Positions 51,211 to 59,016 of a DNA stretch of 64,000 nt are shown piece after piece. Source of the DNA: Novosphingobium sp. Rr 2-17 (GTDB taxonomy: Bacteria; Pseudomonadota; Alphaproteobacteria; Sphingomonadales; Sphingomonadaceae); assembly GCF_000272475.1 (NCBI RefSeq), contig NZ_AKFJ01000118.1:1-64000 (forward strand), in the 5' to 3' direction. Numbering within the stretch: the stretch's first letter is position 1; every line of letters begins with the position of its first letter. The notes under the pieces are model-generated. The model was not told the DNA's origin. It saw nothing but the letters and a program-made list of their open reading frames with translations, and searched no databases. The position numbers and the translations under genes are program-made.

Positions 51211-52644
51211 TTAGCTGGCCCGGCGAACCGCGCCCTTGTGAGCACCCAGGCCTGCGGGACCGCGCGGACGGAACCGGCGCTTGGGCTGGCCGCCCTCGGC
51301 ACCGGCTTCGGCACGATCGCCACGAGGCGCCTGGCCACGTCCACCATCGCGACGCTCGCCTTCGCGGCGCGGCTGCTGGCCACGGCCACCGTCACGACCG
51401 CCATCACGGCGACCACGATCGCCCTGAGCTTCCGGTGCCGCGCGGGCAGGCGCGGGCAGACGAGCAGCCTGGTTCTGGAAGTCCTCGGGCAGCGCCAGCA
51501 GGTTGAGCTTGACGCGGGTCAGGCGCTCGATGTCGCGGATGTAGGACTTCTCGTCGGGAGCGACGTAGCTGATCGCAACGCCGGTCGCGCCGGCACGCGC
51601 GGTGCGGCCGATGCGGTGGACGTATTGCTCGGCCACGTTCGGGATTTCGTAGTTGTAGACGTGCGAGACGCCCGAAACGTCGATGCCGCGCGCGGCGATG
51701 TCGGTGGCGATCAGCACGCGAATGGCGCCCTGGCGGAAGCCGCCAAGCGCGGCGGTGCGCTGGGCCTGGCTCTTGTTGCCGTGGATCGCGGCGGCGGGGA
51801 TGCCGGCCGCGACGAGGTGGCGCACCACGCGGTCGGCGCCGTGCTTGGTGCGAGTGAACACCAGCGCACGGTCGATCGGGCCATGCTCGGCGTTGTCGGC
51901 TGCGTCATCGGCGAGGCCGGCGCGCAGGCTGAGCGTGAGCAGCGCCTGCTTTTCGGCCTGATTGACCATCGTTGCGAACTGCTCGACGCGCTCGGCGGTG
52001 GTCGATTGCGGCGCGACTTCGACGCGGACGGGATCGTTGATGAACTGGCGGCCCAGGTCGGCGATCGACTGCGGCATCGTGGCCGAGAAGAACAAGCTCT
52101 GGCGCGTCTTGGGCAGCATGGCGGCAACGCGCTTGAGCGGGACGATGAAGCCCAGGTCCATCATCTGGTCGGCTTCGTCGAGCACGAAGATTTCGACGTG
52201 GCGCAGCGTCAGCGCGCGGCTGTCGATCAGGTCGAGCAGGCGGCCGGGGGTGGCGACGAGGATGTCAACGCCGCGCTCCAGCGCACGGGCCTGCTTGCCG
52301 GCGGGCACGCCGCCGAAGACGCACTGGACCGACAAGTTCAGGAACTTGGCATAGCCGCGCATATTTTCGGCGATCTGCGCCGCCAGCTCACGCGTGGGCG
52401 AAAGCACCAGCATGCGGCAACCGGCGTTCTGGCGCGGTTGGGGCTCGCTGATGAGGCGATGAAGCGAGGGCAGCGCGAACGCGGCGGTCTTGCCCGTCCC
52501 GGTCTGCGCAATACCGAGCAGGTCGCGGCCTTCGAGCAGTGGCGGAATGGCCTTGCGCTGGATCGGCGACGGATCGGTGTAACCCTTGACTTCGAGGGCA
52601 CGGAGAATGGGCTCGGCGAGGCCGAGTTCTGAGAAATAGGACAT
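51211..52644 (-). CDS. DEAD-box RNA helicase (RhlE-like)
   Basis: An ATP-dependent RNA helicase of 477 residues. Motifs in order are the Q-motif (YTDPSPIQRKAIP, about 22), I (AQTGTGKT, about 46), Ia (PTRELAAQI, about 83), Ib (ATPGRL, about 131), II DEAD (about 155), III SAT (about 188), IV-V (LIATDIAARGIDV, about 310) and VI (HRIGRTARAG, about 339). The C-terminal 85 residues are an Arg/Gly-rich RGG-type tail (GRRDGGRDGGRGQQPRR) ending basic, which should bind RNA. RhlE-type enzymes aid ribosome assembly and cold growth. It is monocistronic. Confidence 0.94.
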   Translation of the reverse strand: MSYFSELGLAEPILRALEVKGYTDPSPIQRKAIPPLLEGRDLLGIAQTGTGKTAAFALPSLHRLISEPQPRQNAGCRMLVLSPTRELAAQIAENMRGYAKFLNLSVQCVFGGVPAGKQARALERGVDILVATPGRLLDLIDSRALTLRHVEIFVLDEADQMMDLGFIVPLKRVAAMLPKTRQSLFFSATMPQSIADLGRQFINDPVRVEVAPQSTTAERVEQFATMVNQAEKQALLTLSLRAGLADDAADNAEHGPIDRALVFTRTKHGADRVVRHLVAAGIPAAAIHGNKSQAQRTAALGGFRQGAIRVLIATDIAARGIDVSGVSHVYNYEIPNVAEQYVHRIGRTARAGATGVAISYVAPDEKSYIRDIERLTRVKLNLLALPEDFQNQAARLPAPARAAPEAQGDRGRRDGGRDGGRGQQPRREGERRDGGRGQAPRGDRAEAGAEGGQPKRRFRPRGPAGLGAHKGAVRRAS

Positions 52645-52929
52645 GCGTCACTTTCAAAAGTGCACGGGGACGCGCACTGTTCGAAAGCGAGGCGCGCGCA
52701 CACGGCAAGGTGTCGTATGGCGACCCTGCGTGAGGAAGGAAGCTTGATTGGTGGCAACCGTTCATCCGAGCCGGTCTTAGCGTCTTGCGCATCGACCTCA
52801 CGCTGCTCACGGATTGCGACGGATTTTACCCCGTACGCCGGTTGCTGCGGCCCAAATAATCGGCGTTACGTGAAATAGCAAGAAAATTACGCTTGGCATT
52901 GCGGCGCCGGGCTGCTGAGGCCGACGGCC

Positions 52930-53094
52930 ATGGAAGACGTGCCATCTCCCTGCAACGGCATTTGCCGGATCGATCCGCGTACCGCCTTATGCCTGGGCTG
53001 TGCGCGCACGATCGAGGAAATCATGGCTTGGCCCACGCTGTCGCGCCCAGCGAAGCAGGCGATGCTGGCGGCCCTGGCCACGCGTCAGGGCTAA
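52930..53094 (+). CDS. DUF1289-family small cysteine protein
   Basis: A 54-residue ORF starting at ATG 52930. It has the DUF1289 pattern SPCNGICRIDP-x-x-x-LCLGCARTIEE with four cysteines, then the typical MAWPTLSRPAKQAMLAAL. The Cys pattern suggests a small metal-binding (zinc or Fe-S) protein; function is unknown. The family is widespread in proteobacteria. The 285-base gap before it contains no other ORF that I can support. It converges on mmcB. Confidence 0.85.
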   Translation: MEDVPSPCNGICRIDPRTALCLGCARTIEEIMAWPTLSRPAKQAMLAALATRQG

Positions 53095-53119
53095 GCCAAG
53101 CCAGGCCTGAGCCAAAGCG

Positions 53120-53644
53120 TCAGTCCGCATCGCCCCATTGGCGCGTGTATGGATCGCCCAGCGTCACCAGTCGCCGCAGCGAGGCACGGGCCAACCGCTC
53201 GGTTTCCACTTTGCGCCGCGCGGCGGCCATCTGGTGGAGGGGGGCAGGACGCAAAATCTCTGCATCGTAACCATCGGCCACGATCACCCCGCAACGCGCC
53301 GGCAGGAAAGCCTCGGTTTCCATTGGGGCGCGATCCAGTGTCGGGGGAAGGCCCCAAAAGAAGCGATCGCAATAATCGAGATAATCGGTCCATTTGCCAT
53401 CGCCTAGCAAGTCGGCCCGGCTCACCTTGATCTCGACGATGATGACGTGTCCGCGGGCGTCGATCCCCATCAGGTCGGCCCGTCGCCCGCAGCGCAGCGG
53501 CATTTCGCTCAGGCACCAGATGTCGTTGCGGGCAAACAGCCGCGCGATTCCCCGCGCAACGTCCGACGCGGCGAAAGTGGAGGGGATCGCCCCGGATAAA
53601 GTAGATGGAGAATCAGTTTCGAGCACGCCGCATGATAGGAACAT
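53120..53644 (-). CDS. mmcB: MmcB-family DNA repair protein
   Basis: A protein of about 174 residues with a restriction-nuclease-like core: RRADLMGIDARGHVIIVEIK (Asp and Glu-x-Lys of a PD-(D/E)XK-type site, about residues 54-73), then SRADLLGDGKWTDYLDYCDRFFW and ADGYDAEILRPAPLHQMAAARRK. In Caulobacter MmcB is linked to mitomycin C resistance and acts in alphaproteobacterial DNA repair. The start is unclear: ATG 53644 is used here, while the frame is open to 53710 with other ATGs. The conserved part begins near FAASDVARGIARL. Confidence 0.85.
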   Translation of the reverse strand: MFLSCGVLETDSPSTLSGAIPSTFAASDVARGIARLFARNDIWCLSEMPLRCGRRADLMGIDARGHVIIVEIKVSRADLLGDGKWTDYLDYCDRFFWGLPPTLDRAPMETEAFLPARCGVIVADGYDAEILRPAPLHQMAAARRKVETERLARASLRRLVTLGDPYTRQWGDAD

Positions 53645-53810
53645 ATCGCGAACTTGCAACATCGACACTGGGCAGTCGCGCATTCTTTCCAGCGCCCACA
53701 CCCGCCCCATCGGTTGAACGTCGCTATAAGCGGGTTTGCGGCCACGGCACCGGGCTGCGTCAATTTGCCGCTGGAAACGCTGGGCGGGCTCTGCTAACCG
53801 GCTCTCGAAT

Positions 53811-53887
53811 GCACCCGTAGCTCAGCTGGATAGAGTGTCGCCCTCCGAAGGCGAAGGCCACTGGTTCGAATCCAGTCGGGTGCACCA
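53811..53887 (+). tRNA. tRNA-Arg (anticodon CCG)
   Basis: GCACCCG pairs with CGGGTGC, followed by A and an encoded CCA. The D-arm has AGCTCAGCTGGATAGAGT. The anticodon stem TCGCC/GGCGA holds the loop CTCCGAA with anticodon CCG. The T-arm has GGTTCGAATCC. Length is 77 with CCA. Confidence 0.96.
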
Positions 53888-54055
53888 TTTCCCCCATTTT
53901 TGCGTATTCGCTTGGCGATCGATTTTGCCGGCAAAGCGTGCGCCGCCTGATCCGGTAAGCGCGCGTATAGCCGCGCCAGCACGCGCCGTCTTCGGTTCTC
54001 GCGACCGTTGGCTGTCCACTGCAGAAGCGCGCACCGCGAGCTCCACCATTTCCTC
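53888..54055. other. Intergenic region downstream of tRNA-Arg
   Basis: No gene supported. It directly follows the tRNA with a short pyrimidine-rich stretch (TTTCCCCCATTTTT) that may help end tRNA transcription, and runs into the promoter of the porin/ABC operon at 54056. There is no integrase gene and no repeated tRNA 3' end to suggest an attachment site. Confidence 0.5.
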
Positions 54056-54083
54056 TTGATACCATACCCCCCCAGGGTATAGG
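54056..54083 (+). promoter_or_regulatory. Promoter with a CsoR/RcnR-type dyad in its spacer, driving the porin/ABC operon
   Basis: TTGATA (54056-54061) as -35 and TATAGG (54078-54083) as -10 are 16 bases apart. The spacer and -10 edge hold ATACCC-CCCCA-GGGTAT (54064-54080), an inverted repeat with a C-tract core like operators of the CsoR/RcnR/FrmR/CstR repressor family. Bound repressor would cover the promoter. No regulator gene of this family is seen in the window. Sequence match is direct; regulation is inferred. Confidence 0.6.
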
Positions 54084-54105
54084 TGCCGCCCGAATCGGCG
54101 GCGCC

Positions 54106-54255
54106 ATGGCCAAGCCGACCTCAGTTCAAAAGGACCACAAAGCAGTGCCCCGAAGTTGCAACCCCGCCGCTGACGAAGGCGACAGTAGGTTCTCGAACCT
54201 GCTCCCGCGTCGCGGTTTGTGGCTTCCTGTCCTGGCGGTTGTGCGCGTGGTGTGA
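54106..54255 (+). CDS. Possible 49-codon leader ORF in the operon 5' region
   Basis: An ORF starts at the first ATG after the proposed transcription start (54106) and encodes MAKPTSVQKDHKAVPRSCN followed by a polar middle and a hydrophobic end (RGLWLPVLAVVRVV). It has no clear ribosome-binding site and I recognise no family. It may be a leader peptide, a small membrane protein, or chance. It is recorded because it fills much of a 330-base leader. Confidence 0.2.
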   Translation: MAKPTSVQKDHKAVPRSCNPAADEGDSRFSNLLPRRGLWLPVLAVVRVV

Positions 54256-54423
54256 CGCGTCGATCCGGCCCAGGCGGGGAGCGCGTTTCCCTTGTCCAAG
54301 GACCGGACCATGATGATCTCTGCCAACCGCTTGTCCGCCCCATTCGCGGCATTTCTTCCCTCGCCCGCCATCGTTGCTGAATTGTCAAAATCTTCGGGCA
54401 GGACGACCGCCTGGAGGATTTCG

Positions 54424-55752
54424 ATGACCTGTGCCAAGCTGTGTGCTGCCTCTTTGGCGGCGGTCGCCGGGATGGCGGTTGCGAGCGCGCCGGCCTTTGC
54501 CGACGATGCCGCAGCGCCAGACCAAGTCTATGCGATCCATGGCCAGGTGACGAGCGTCGTCCAGGGCGTGGGCAGCTTTGCGTCGCCTTATGCCGGCGGC
54601 AACAGCCTGGCTCCTAACCAAGTCAAAGCCACCAACGACGTGACCGTCTATCTGGGCGTGCGTCCGTGGAAGGGCGCGGAAATCTGGGTCAATCCTGAGA
54701 TTGACCAGGGCTTTGGCCTGTCGAACACCCTGGGCGTGGCCGGCTTTACCAGCGCCGAGGCCTACAAGGTCGGCAAGATGTCGCCTTACTTCAAGTTGCA
54801 GCGCGCGTTCCTGCGCCAGACCATCGCCCTGGGCGGGGATGCGCTGTCGCTCGATGCCGGGATCAACCAGTTGCGCGGCGCCACCACTGCCAATCGCATC
54901 GTGATAACCGCGGGCAAGATGGGCGTGGGCGACATTTTCGATACCAACAAGTATGCCCACGATCCGCGTGGTGATTTCCTCAACTGGTCGTTGGTGGATA
55001 CCGGAAGCTTCGATTACGCCGCCAACGCGTGGGGCTATACCTACGGAGCAGCGGTGGAATGGTATCAGGGGCCATGGACGCTGCGCACCGGGCTCTACAA
55101 TTTGTCCAAAGTGCCCAACGGCGTGGAACTGGAAAGCGATTTCTCGCAGAACGCGTTGGTCGTCGAGGTCGAACACCGCCACCGGATCGCCGGCCGCGAT
55201 GGCGCCATCCGCGTCACCGGGTTTCGCAATCGCGGGATGTTCGCCCGTTTCGACGATGCGCTGGCGCTGGCGCGCACGACCGGAACCCTCGATCTGGCAG
55301 CGGTCCGGCGTCGGCGGGACCGTTTCGGCGTGGCGTTCAATGCCGAGCAGGATGTGACCGACAACCTGGGTATGTTCGTGCGCGCAGGCACCACCAACGG
55401 CGCCATCGAGACCTACGATTTCACCGATATCGACCGCACCGTTGCAGTGGGCGGCGCCTTGAAGGGCAAGGGTTGGGGCCGTCCGCAGGATACCGTGGCG
55501 ATCGCCGAGGTCGTCAATGGCATCTCGGCGGCGCACGAGCGCTGGCTGGCGGCAGGCGGCATGGGGGTGCTGGTGGGAGACGGGGCATTGCCGCATCCCG
55601 GTCACGAACAAGTCATAGAAGCGTATTATGACTTCCGTCCGGTGGACTGGGGCGCGATCACTCTCGACTATCAGCATATCGAAAATCCTGGCTACAACCG
55701 GGATCGTGGACCTGCCAACGTCTTCGCCATGCGCGTTCACGCGGGCTTCTAG
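54424..55752 (+). CDS. OprB-type carbohydrate-selective porin family protein
   Basis: The 442-residue outer-membrane barrel has a signal peptide (MTCAKLCAASLAAVAG to APAFA, residue 24). The OprB-like pattern runs through the rest: YAIHGQVTSVVQG at the mature start, ATNDVTVYLGVRPWKGAEIWVNPEI (in part), LDAGINQLRGATTANRIVITAGKM, DPRGDFLNWSLVDTGSFDYAANAWGYTYG (in part), VIEAYYDFRPVDWGAITLDYQHI (in part) and a C-terminal Phe. The ATG at 54424 has GGAGG seven bases upstream; in-frame codons extend to 54292 but spoil the signal peptide. Family members pass sugars, but here it heads an ABC operon and probably serves its substrate. Confidence 0.85.
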   Translation: MTCAKLCAASLAAVAGMAVASAPAFADDAAAPDQVYAIHGQVTSVVQGVGSFASPYAGGNSLAPNQVKATNDVTVYLGVRPWKGAEIWVNPEIDQGFGLSNTLGVAGFTSAEAYKVGKMSPYFKLQRAFLRQTIALGGDALSLDAGINQLRGATTANRIVITAGKMGVGDIFDTNKYAHDPRGDFLNWSLVDTGSFDYAANAWGYTYGAAVEWYQGPWTLRTGLYNLSKVPNGVELESDFSQNALVVEVEHRHRIAGRDGAIRVTGFRNRGMFARFDDALALARTTGTLDLAAVRRRRDRFGVAFNAEQDVTDNLGMFVRAGTTNGAIETYDFTDIDRTVAVGGALKGKGWGRPQDTVAIAEVVNGISAAHERWLAAGGMGVLVGDGALPHPGHEQVIEAYYDFRPVDWGAITLDYQHIENPGYNRDRGPANVFAMRVHAGF

Positions 55753-55792
55753 CCCCTAACGATCCGAAGTCGTCGATGAAGCAGGTCTGCCC

Positions 55793-57538
55793 ATGAGCCG
55801 TGACAAGAACCCCGTGCAGCGCCTTCCATCCTTCTCGTGGATGTTGCGGCTGACCCGTCCCAACCGTGAGGATGCGATTGCGTTCGTCGTCCTGTCGGGA
55901 CTGGCGGTGCTGATGTTCCGCGGCGCCGAGGGAGCGGTGGCGCCGCTGTCCAACTTGCGGCTGGAGCCGGTTACGCTCGATCCGGCCTGGCTGCCCTATT
56001 ATGCGCTGCGGACGGTTCTGCGGATGTTCGCCGCGCTGTTCGCCTCCACCGTGTTCACCCTGGTGGTGGCGACGTTGGCGGCGCGCAGTCGGCGGGCGGG
56101 GCAGGTCATCGTGCCGGCCCTCGATATCCTGCAATCGGTGCCGATCCTGGGCTTTCTGACCTTTACCGTCACTTTCTTCATGAACCTGTTTCCCGGCAAC
56201 GTCCTGGGGGTGGAACTGGCCAGCGTCTTCGCCATCTTCACCTCGCAGGCTTGGAACATGGCGTTCAGCTTCTACCAGTCGCTGCGCAGCCTGCCGGGCG
56301 ACCTGGAAGAGGCATGCGAGGGTTTCGGACTATCCCCGCTGCGCCGCTTCCTGCGGCTGGACCTGCCGTTCGCGACGCCTTCGTTGGTGTGGAACGCGAT
56401 GATGTCGATGTCGGGCGGGTGGTTCTTCGTCGTCGCGTCCGAGGCGATCACGGTGGGGAACACCACGGTGACGCTGCCGGGGATCGGATCGTATCTGGCG
56501 CTGGCGATCCAGCAGCAGGATTTCCGCGCGGTGACCTGGGCGGTGGCGACCATGGCAGTTGTCATCGTCGGCTACGATCAGTTGTTCTTCCGCCCCATCG
56601 TCGCCTGGGCGGATCGCTTTCGCTACGAACAGACCGCCAGCGCCGACGCGCCGCGCAGTTGGGTGCATGACTTGCTGCGCCGCACCCGCGTGCTGCCGCT
56701 GCTGCTGGCGCCATTCGGAGCGTTGGGCCGGTTGTTGCTCTATTTCGAACCCGTGCGCAAATCGCGCGCGCCGCGTGACATGCGCCCGGCCAATCCGTGG
56801 ATCGACCGGGCCTGGCAAGTGGCGATTGGGGCCGGTGTGGCCGCCGCGCTGGGGTGGACGCTGCACTACGTCCTTACCTCGCTGAGCCTGGCGGACATCG
56901 CGCATTGCCTGGGCGTGGCCGTGATTACGATGGTGCGCGTCGTGGTGCTGATCGTCCTCGCCAGCCTGATCTGGGTGCCGCTGGGGGTGAAGATTGGCAT
57001 GCGTCCGCGCCTGGCAGAGCGCATTCAGCCGGTGGCGCAATTCCTCGCCGCGTTCCCGGCGAACGTGCTGTTCCCGTTCGTGGTGATCGCGATCGTGCGC
57101 TTCGATCTGGTGCCCGACGTGTGGCTGTCGCCGCTGATGATCCTGGGCACCCAGTGGTACATCCTGTTCAACGTCATCGCCGGCGCCAGCGCGATCCCCA
57201 ACGACTTGCGCGAGGCAGCCGGAATGTTCGGGGTGAAGGGCTGGCAATGGTGGCGGCAAGTCGCGTTGCCGGCGATCTTCCCGTACTACATCACGGGCGC
57301 GCTGACGGCATCGGGTGGATCGTGGAACGCCTCGATCGTCGCCGAAGTGGTGGTGTGGGGCAGCCGCCGGGTGGAGGCGCACGGCCTGGGCGCCTATATC
57401 GCCAAGGCGACCACCGCCGGCAATTACCCGCAAGTGGCGCTGGGCGTCTTCGTGATGAGCTTGTTCGTCCTGGGCTTCAATCGCCTGGTCTGGCGTCCGC
57501 TCTATGCCTTTGGCGAACGCCGCCTGCGCTTGTCCTGA
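55793..57538 (+). CDS. ABC transporter permease with two fused transmembrane domains (NitT/TauT-like)
   Basis: The 581-residue inner-membrane protein is a tandem of two BPD_transp-1 permease domains. The first (about residues 70-290) has the ATPase-contact EAA loop LEEACEGFGLSPLRRFLRLDLP (in part, about 165-186). The second (about 370-570) has REAAGMFGVKGWQWWRQVALP (about 475). The nitrate/sulfonate/bicarbonate class normally uses two copies of one permease; fusion fixes a heterodimer. It starts 40 bases after the porin stop and ends 23 bases before the ATPase gene. No substrate-binding protein gene occurs in the operon. Confidence 0.9.
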   Translation: MSRDKNPVQRLPSFSWMLRLTRPNREDAIAFVVLSGLAVLMFRGAEGAVAPLSNLRLEPVTLDPAWLPYYALRTVLRMFAALFASTVFTLVVATLAARSRRAGQVIVPALDILQSVPILGFLTFTVTFFMNLFPGNVLGVELASVFAIFTSQAWNMAFSFYQSLRSLPGDLEEACEGFGLSPLRRFLRLDLPFATPSLVWNAMMSMSGGWFFVVASEAITVGNTTVTLPGIGSYLALAIQQQDFRAVTWAVATMAVVIVGYDQLFFRPIVAWADRFRYEQTASADAPRSWVHDLLRRTRVLPLLLAPFGALGRLLLYFEPVRKSRAPRDMRPANPWIDRAWQVAIGAGVAAALGWTLHYVLTSLSLADIAHCLGVAVITMVRVVVLIVLASLIWVPLGVKIGMRPRLAERIQPVAQFLAAFPANVLFPFVVIAIVRFDLVPDVWLSPLMILGTQWYILFNVIAGASAIPNDLREAAGMFGVKGWQWWRQVALPAIFPYYITGALTASGGSWNASIVAEVVVWGSRRVEAHGLGAYIAKATTAGNYPQVALGVFVMSLFVLGFNRLVWRPLYAFGERRLRLS

Positions 57539-57561
57539 TTTTCTCGCGAAAAGAGTTTCCC

Positions 57562-58869
57562 ATGGCCACCATCGCACCCCTGCAGCCGCTCGTCGAAGTT
57601 CAAGGACTGAACCACTACTATGGCCCCCCGCCGGGCGGACACCTGGTGCTGGAAGACGTGAACCTCACGCTCTATCAGAACGAAGTCGTCGGCCTGCTGG
57701 GGCGCTCGGGTTCGGGCAAGTCCACGCTGCTGCGCTCGATCGCCGGGCTGATCCGTCCGCGCCAGGGCACGGTGGAGCGGGTGTCCAGCCCCGATTGCCT
57801 CGATCCCAGCGTAGCGATGGTGTTCCAGACCTTCGCGCTGTTCCCCTGGCTGACGGTGCAGGAGAACGTCGAGCTCGGGCTGGAAGCGCTCAAAGTGCCC
57901 GCCCCCGAACGCCGCGCTCGCGCGCTGGCGGCGATCGACCTCATCGGCCTCGACGGGTTCGAGAACGCCTACCCCAAGGAGCTGTCGGGCGGGATGCGCC
58001 AGCGCGTCGGCCTGGCCCGCGCCTTGGTGGTCAACCCCTCGCTGCTGCTGATGGACGAGCCGTTTTCGGCGCTCGACGTGCTGACCGGGGAAACCCTGCG
58101 CACCGATCTGCTCGATCTGTGGTCCGAAGGGCGGATGCCGATCAAGTCGATCCTGATCGTGACGCACAACATCGAGGAAGCCGTGCAGATGTGCGACCGC
58201 ATCCTGGTGTTCTCGTCCAATCCGGGGCGGGTGGTAGCCGAAATCACGGTCGATATTCCCCGCCCGCGTGATCGGCTCGACCCTCCGTTCCGCGCGCTGG
58301 TGGACGAGATCTATGCCCAGATGACGGCCAAGCAAGCACCGCAAGGCCCGGCCAAGGATGGGCTGTTCCCTGGCACCGGCATCTCGATGGTGCTGCCCCA
58401 CGTTTCGACCAACTCGCTCGCGGGCCTGATCGAGGAAGTGGACGGCACCCCGTTCAACGGCAGCGCCAGCATGGCCGAGCTGGCCGATTCGCTGCAGTTG
58501 GAAGTCGATGACTTGTTTCCGATCGCGGAAACGCTGCAGCTACTGCGCTTTGCCGAATTGCGCGGCGCCGAACTGGTACTGACCCGTGCCGCACGGCGCT
58601 ATGCAGAGGCGGATGTCGATGCGCGCAAGGCGATGTTCGCGCAGGCGCTGGTGGCTTACGTCCCGCTCGCCCAGCACATCCGCCGCATCCTGGACGAACG
58701 CGCGAGCCACACCGCCCCCGCCCGCCGCTTCCGCGACGAGCTGGAGGATCACATGAGCGAGGACTTCGCCAGCGAGACGCTCAAGACCGTGACCAACTGG
58801 GGCCGCTACGCCGAGATCTTCACTTATCACGAGGACGACGATCAGTTCAGCCTGGAAGACCCGCAATGA
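57562..58869 (+). CDS. ABC transporter ATPase with C-terminal AAA-associated domain
   Basis: The 435-residue protein has an N-terminal NitT/TauT-type nucleotide-binding domain (about 10-245): Walker A GRSGSGKST (about 48), Q-loop MVFQTFALFPW (about 88), signature LSGGMRQRVGLARAL (about 139), Walker B LLLMDEPFSALD (about 159) and switch His in VTHNIEEA (about 202). The C-terminal 170 residues (from about 265) are an all-helical AAA-associated extension with SLAGLIEEVDGTPFNGSASMAELADSL near 290-315 (in part) and an acidic tail. That domain may sense a ligand or gate the transporter. It is the last gene of the operon. Confidence 0.92.
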   Translation: MATIAPLQPLVEVQGLNHYYGPPPGGHLVLEDVNLTLYQNEVVGLLGRSGSGKSTLLRSIAGLIRPRQGTVERVSSPDCLDPSVAMVFQTFALFPWLTVQENVELGLEALKVPAPERRARALAAIDLIGLDGFENAYPKELSGGMRQRVGLARALVVNPSLLLMDEPFSALDVLTGETLRTDLLDLWSEGRMPIKSILIVTHNIEEAVQMCDRILVFSSNPGRVVAEITVDIPRPRDRLDPPFRALVDEIYAQMTAKQAPQGPAKDGLFPGTGISMVLPHVSTNSLAGLIEEVDGTPFNGSASMAELADSLQLEVDDLFPIAETLQLLRFAELRGAELVLTRAARRYAEADVDARKAMFAQALVAYVPLAQHIRRILDERASHTAPARRFRDELEDHMSEDFASETLKTVTNWGRYAEIFTYHEDDDQFSLEDPQ

Positions 58870-58951
58870 TCGCCGTCACGGCCGCCATTGTGGGTGGCTG
58901 ACTTCAGGTTGCCCGAAGCGTCTTATTCCAAACCGGATTGCTGCCCCATTT

Positions 58952-58986
58952 CGTCCTTGCGAGCCCGAGGGGCGCAGCAATCCAGG
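58952..58986. repeat. Palindromic repeat, family A, half copy
   Basis: CGTCCTTGCGAGCCCGAGGGG followed by CGCAGCAATCCAGG resembles the left arm of the repeats at 27514 and 43834 with several changes, and there is no right arm. It lies between the convergent ATPase and maeB genes and may be a decayed copy. Confidence 0.65.
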
Positions 58987-59016
58987 TTGGGAGATACGTT
59001 TAACCAGCCAGCGCCT

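Noticed and set aside
54084..54423. A known riboswitch in the long leader, such as the manganese (yybP-ykoY) or nickel/cobalt (czcD) type
   Set aside because: I looked for their conserved core sequences and did not find them; only an unnamed hairpin is visible.
54292..54423. N-terminal extension of the porin from a TTG at 54292 or ATG at 54310
   Set aside because: The ATG at 54424 has a GGAGG site and begins a proper signal peptide; the extension would place it internally.
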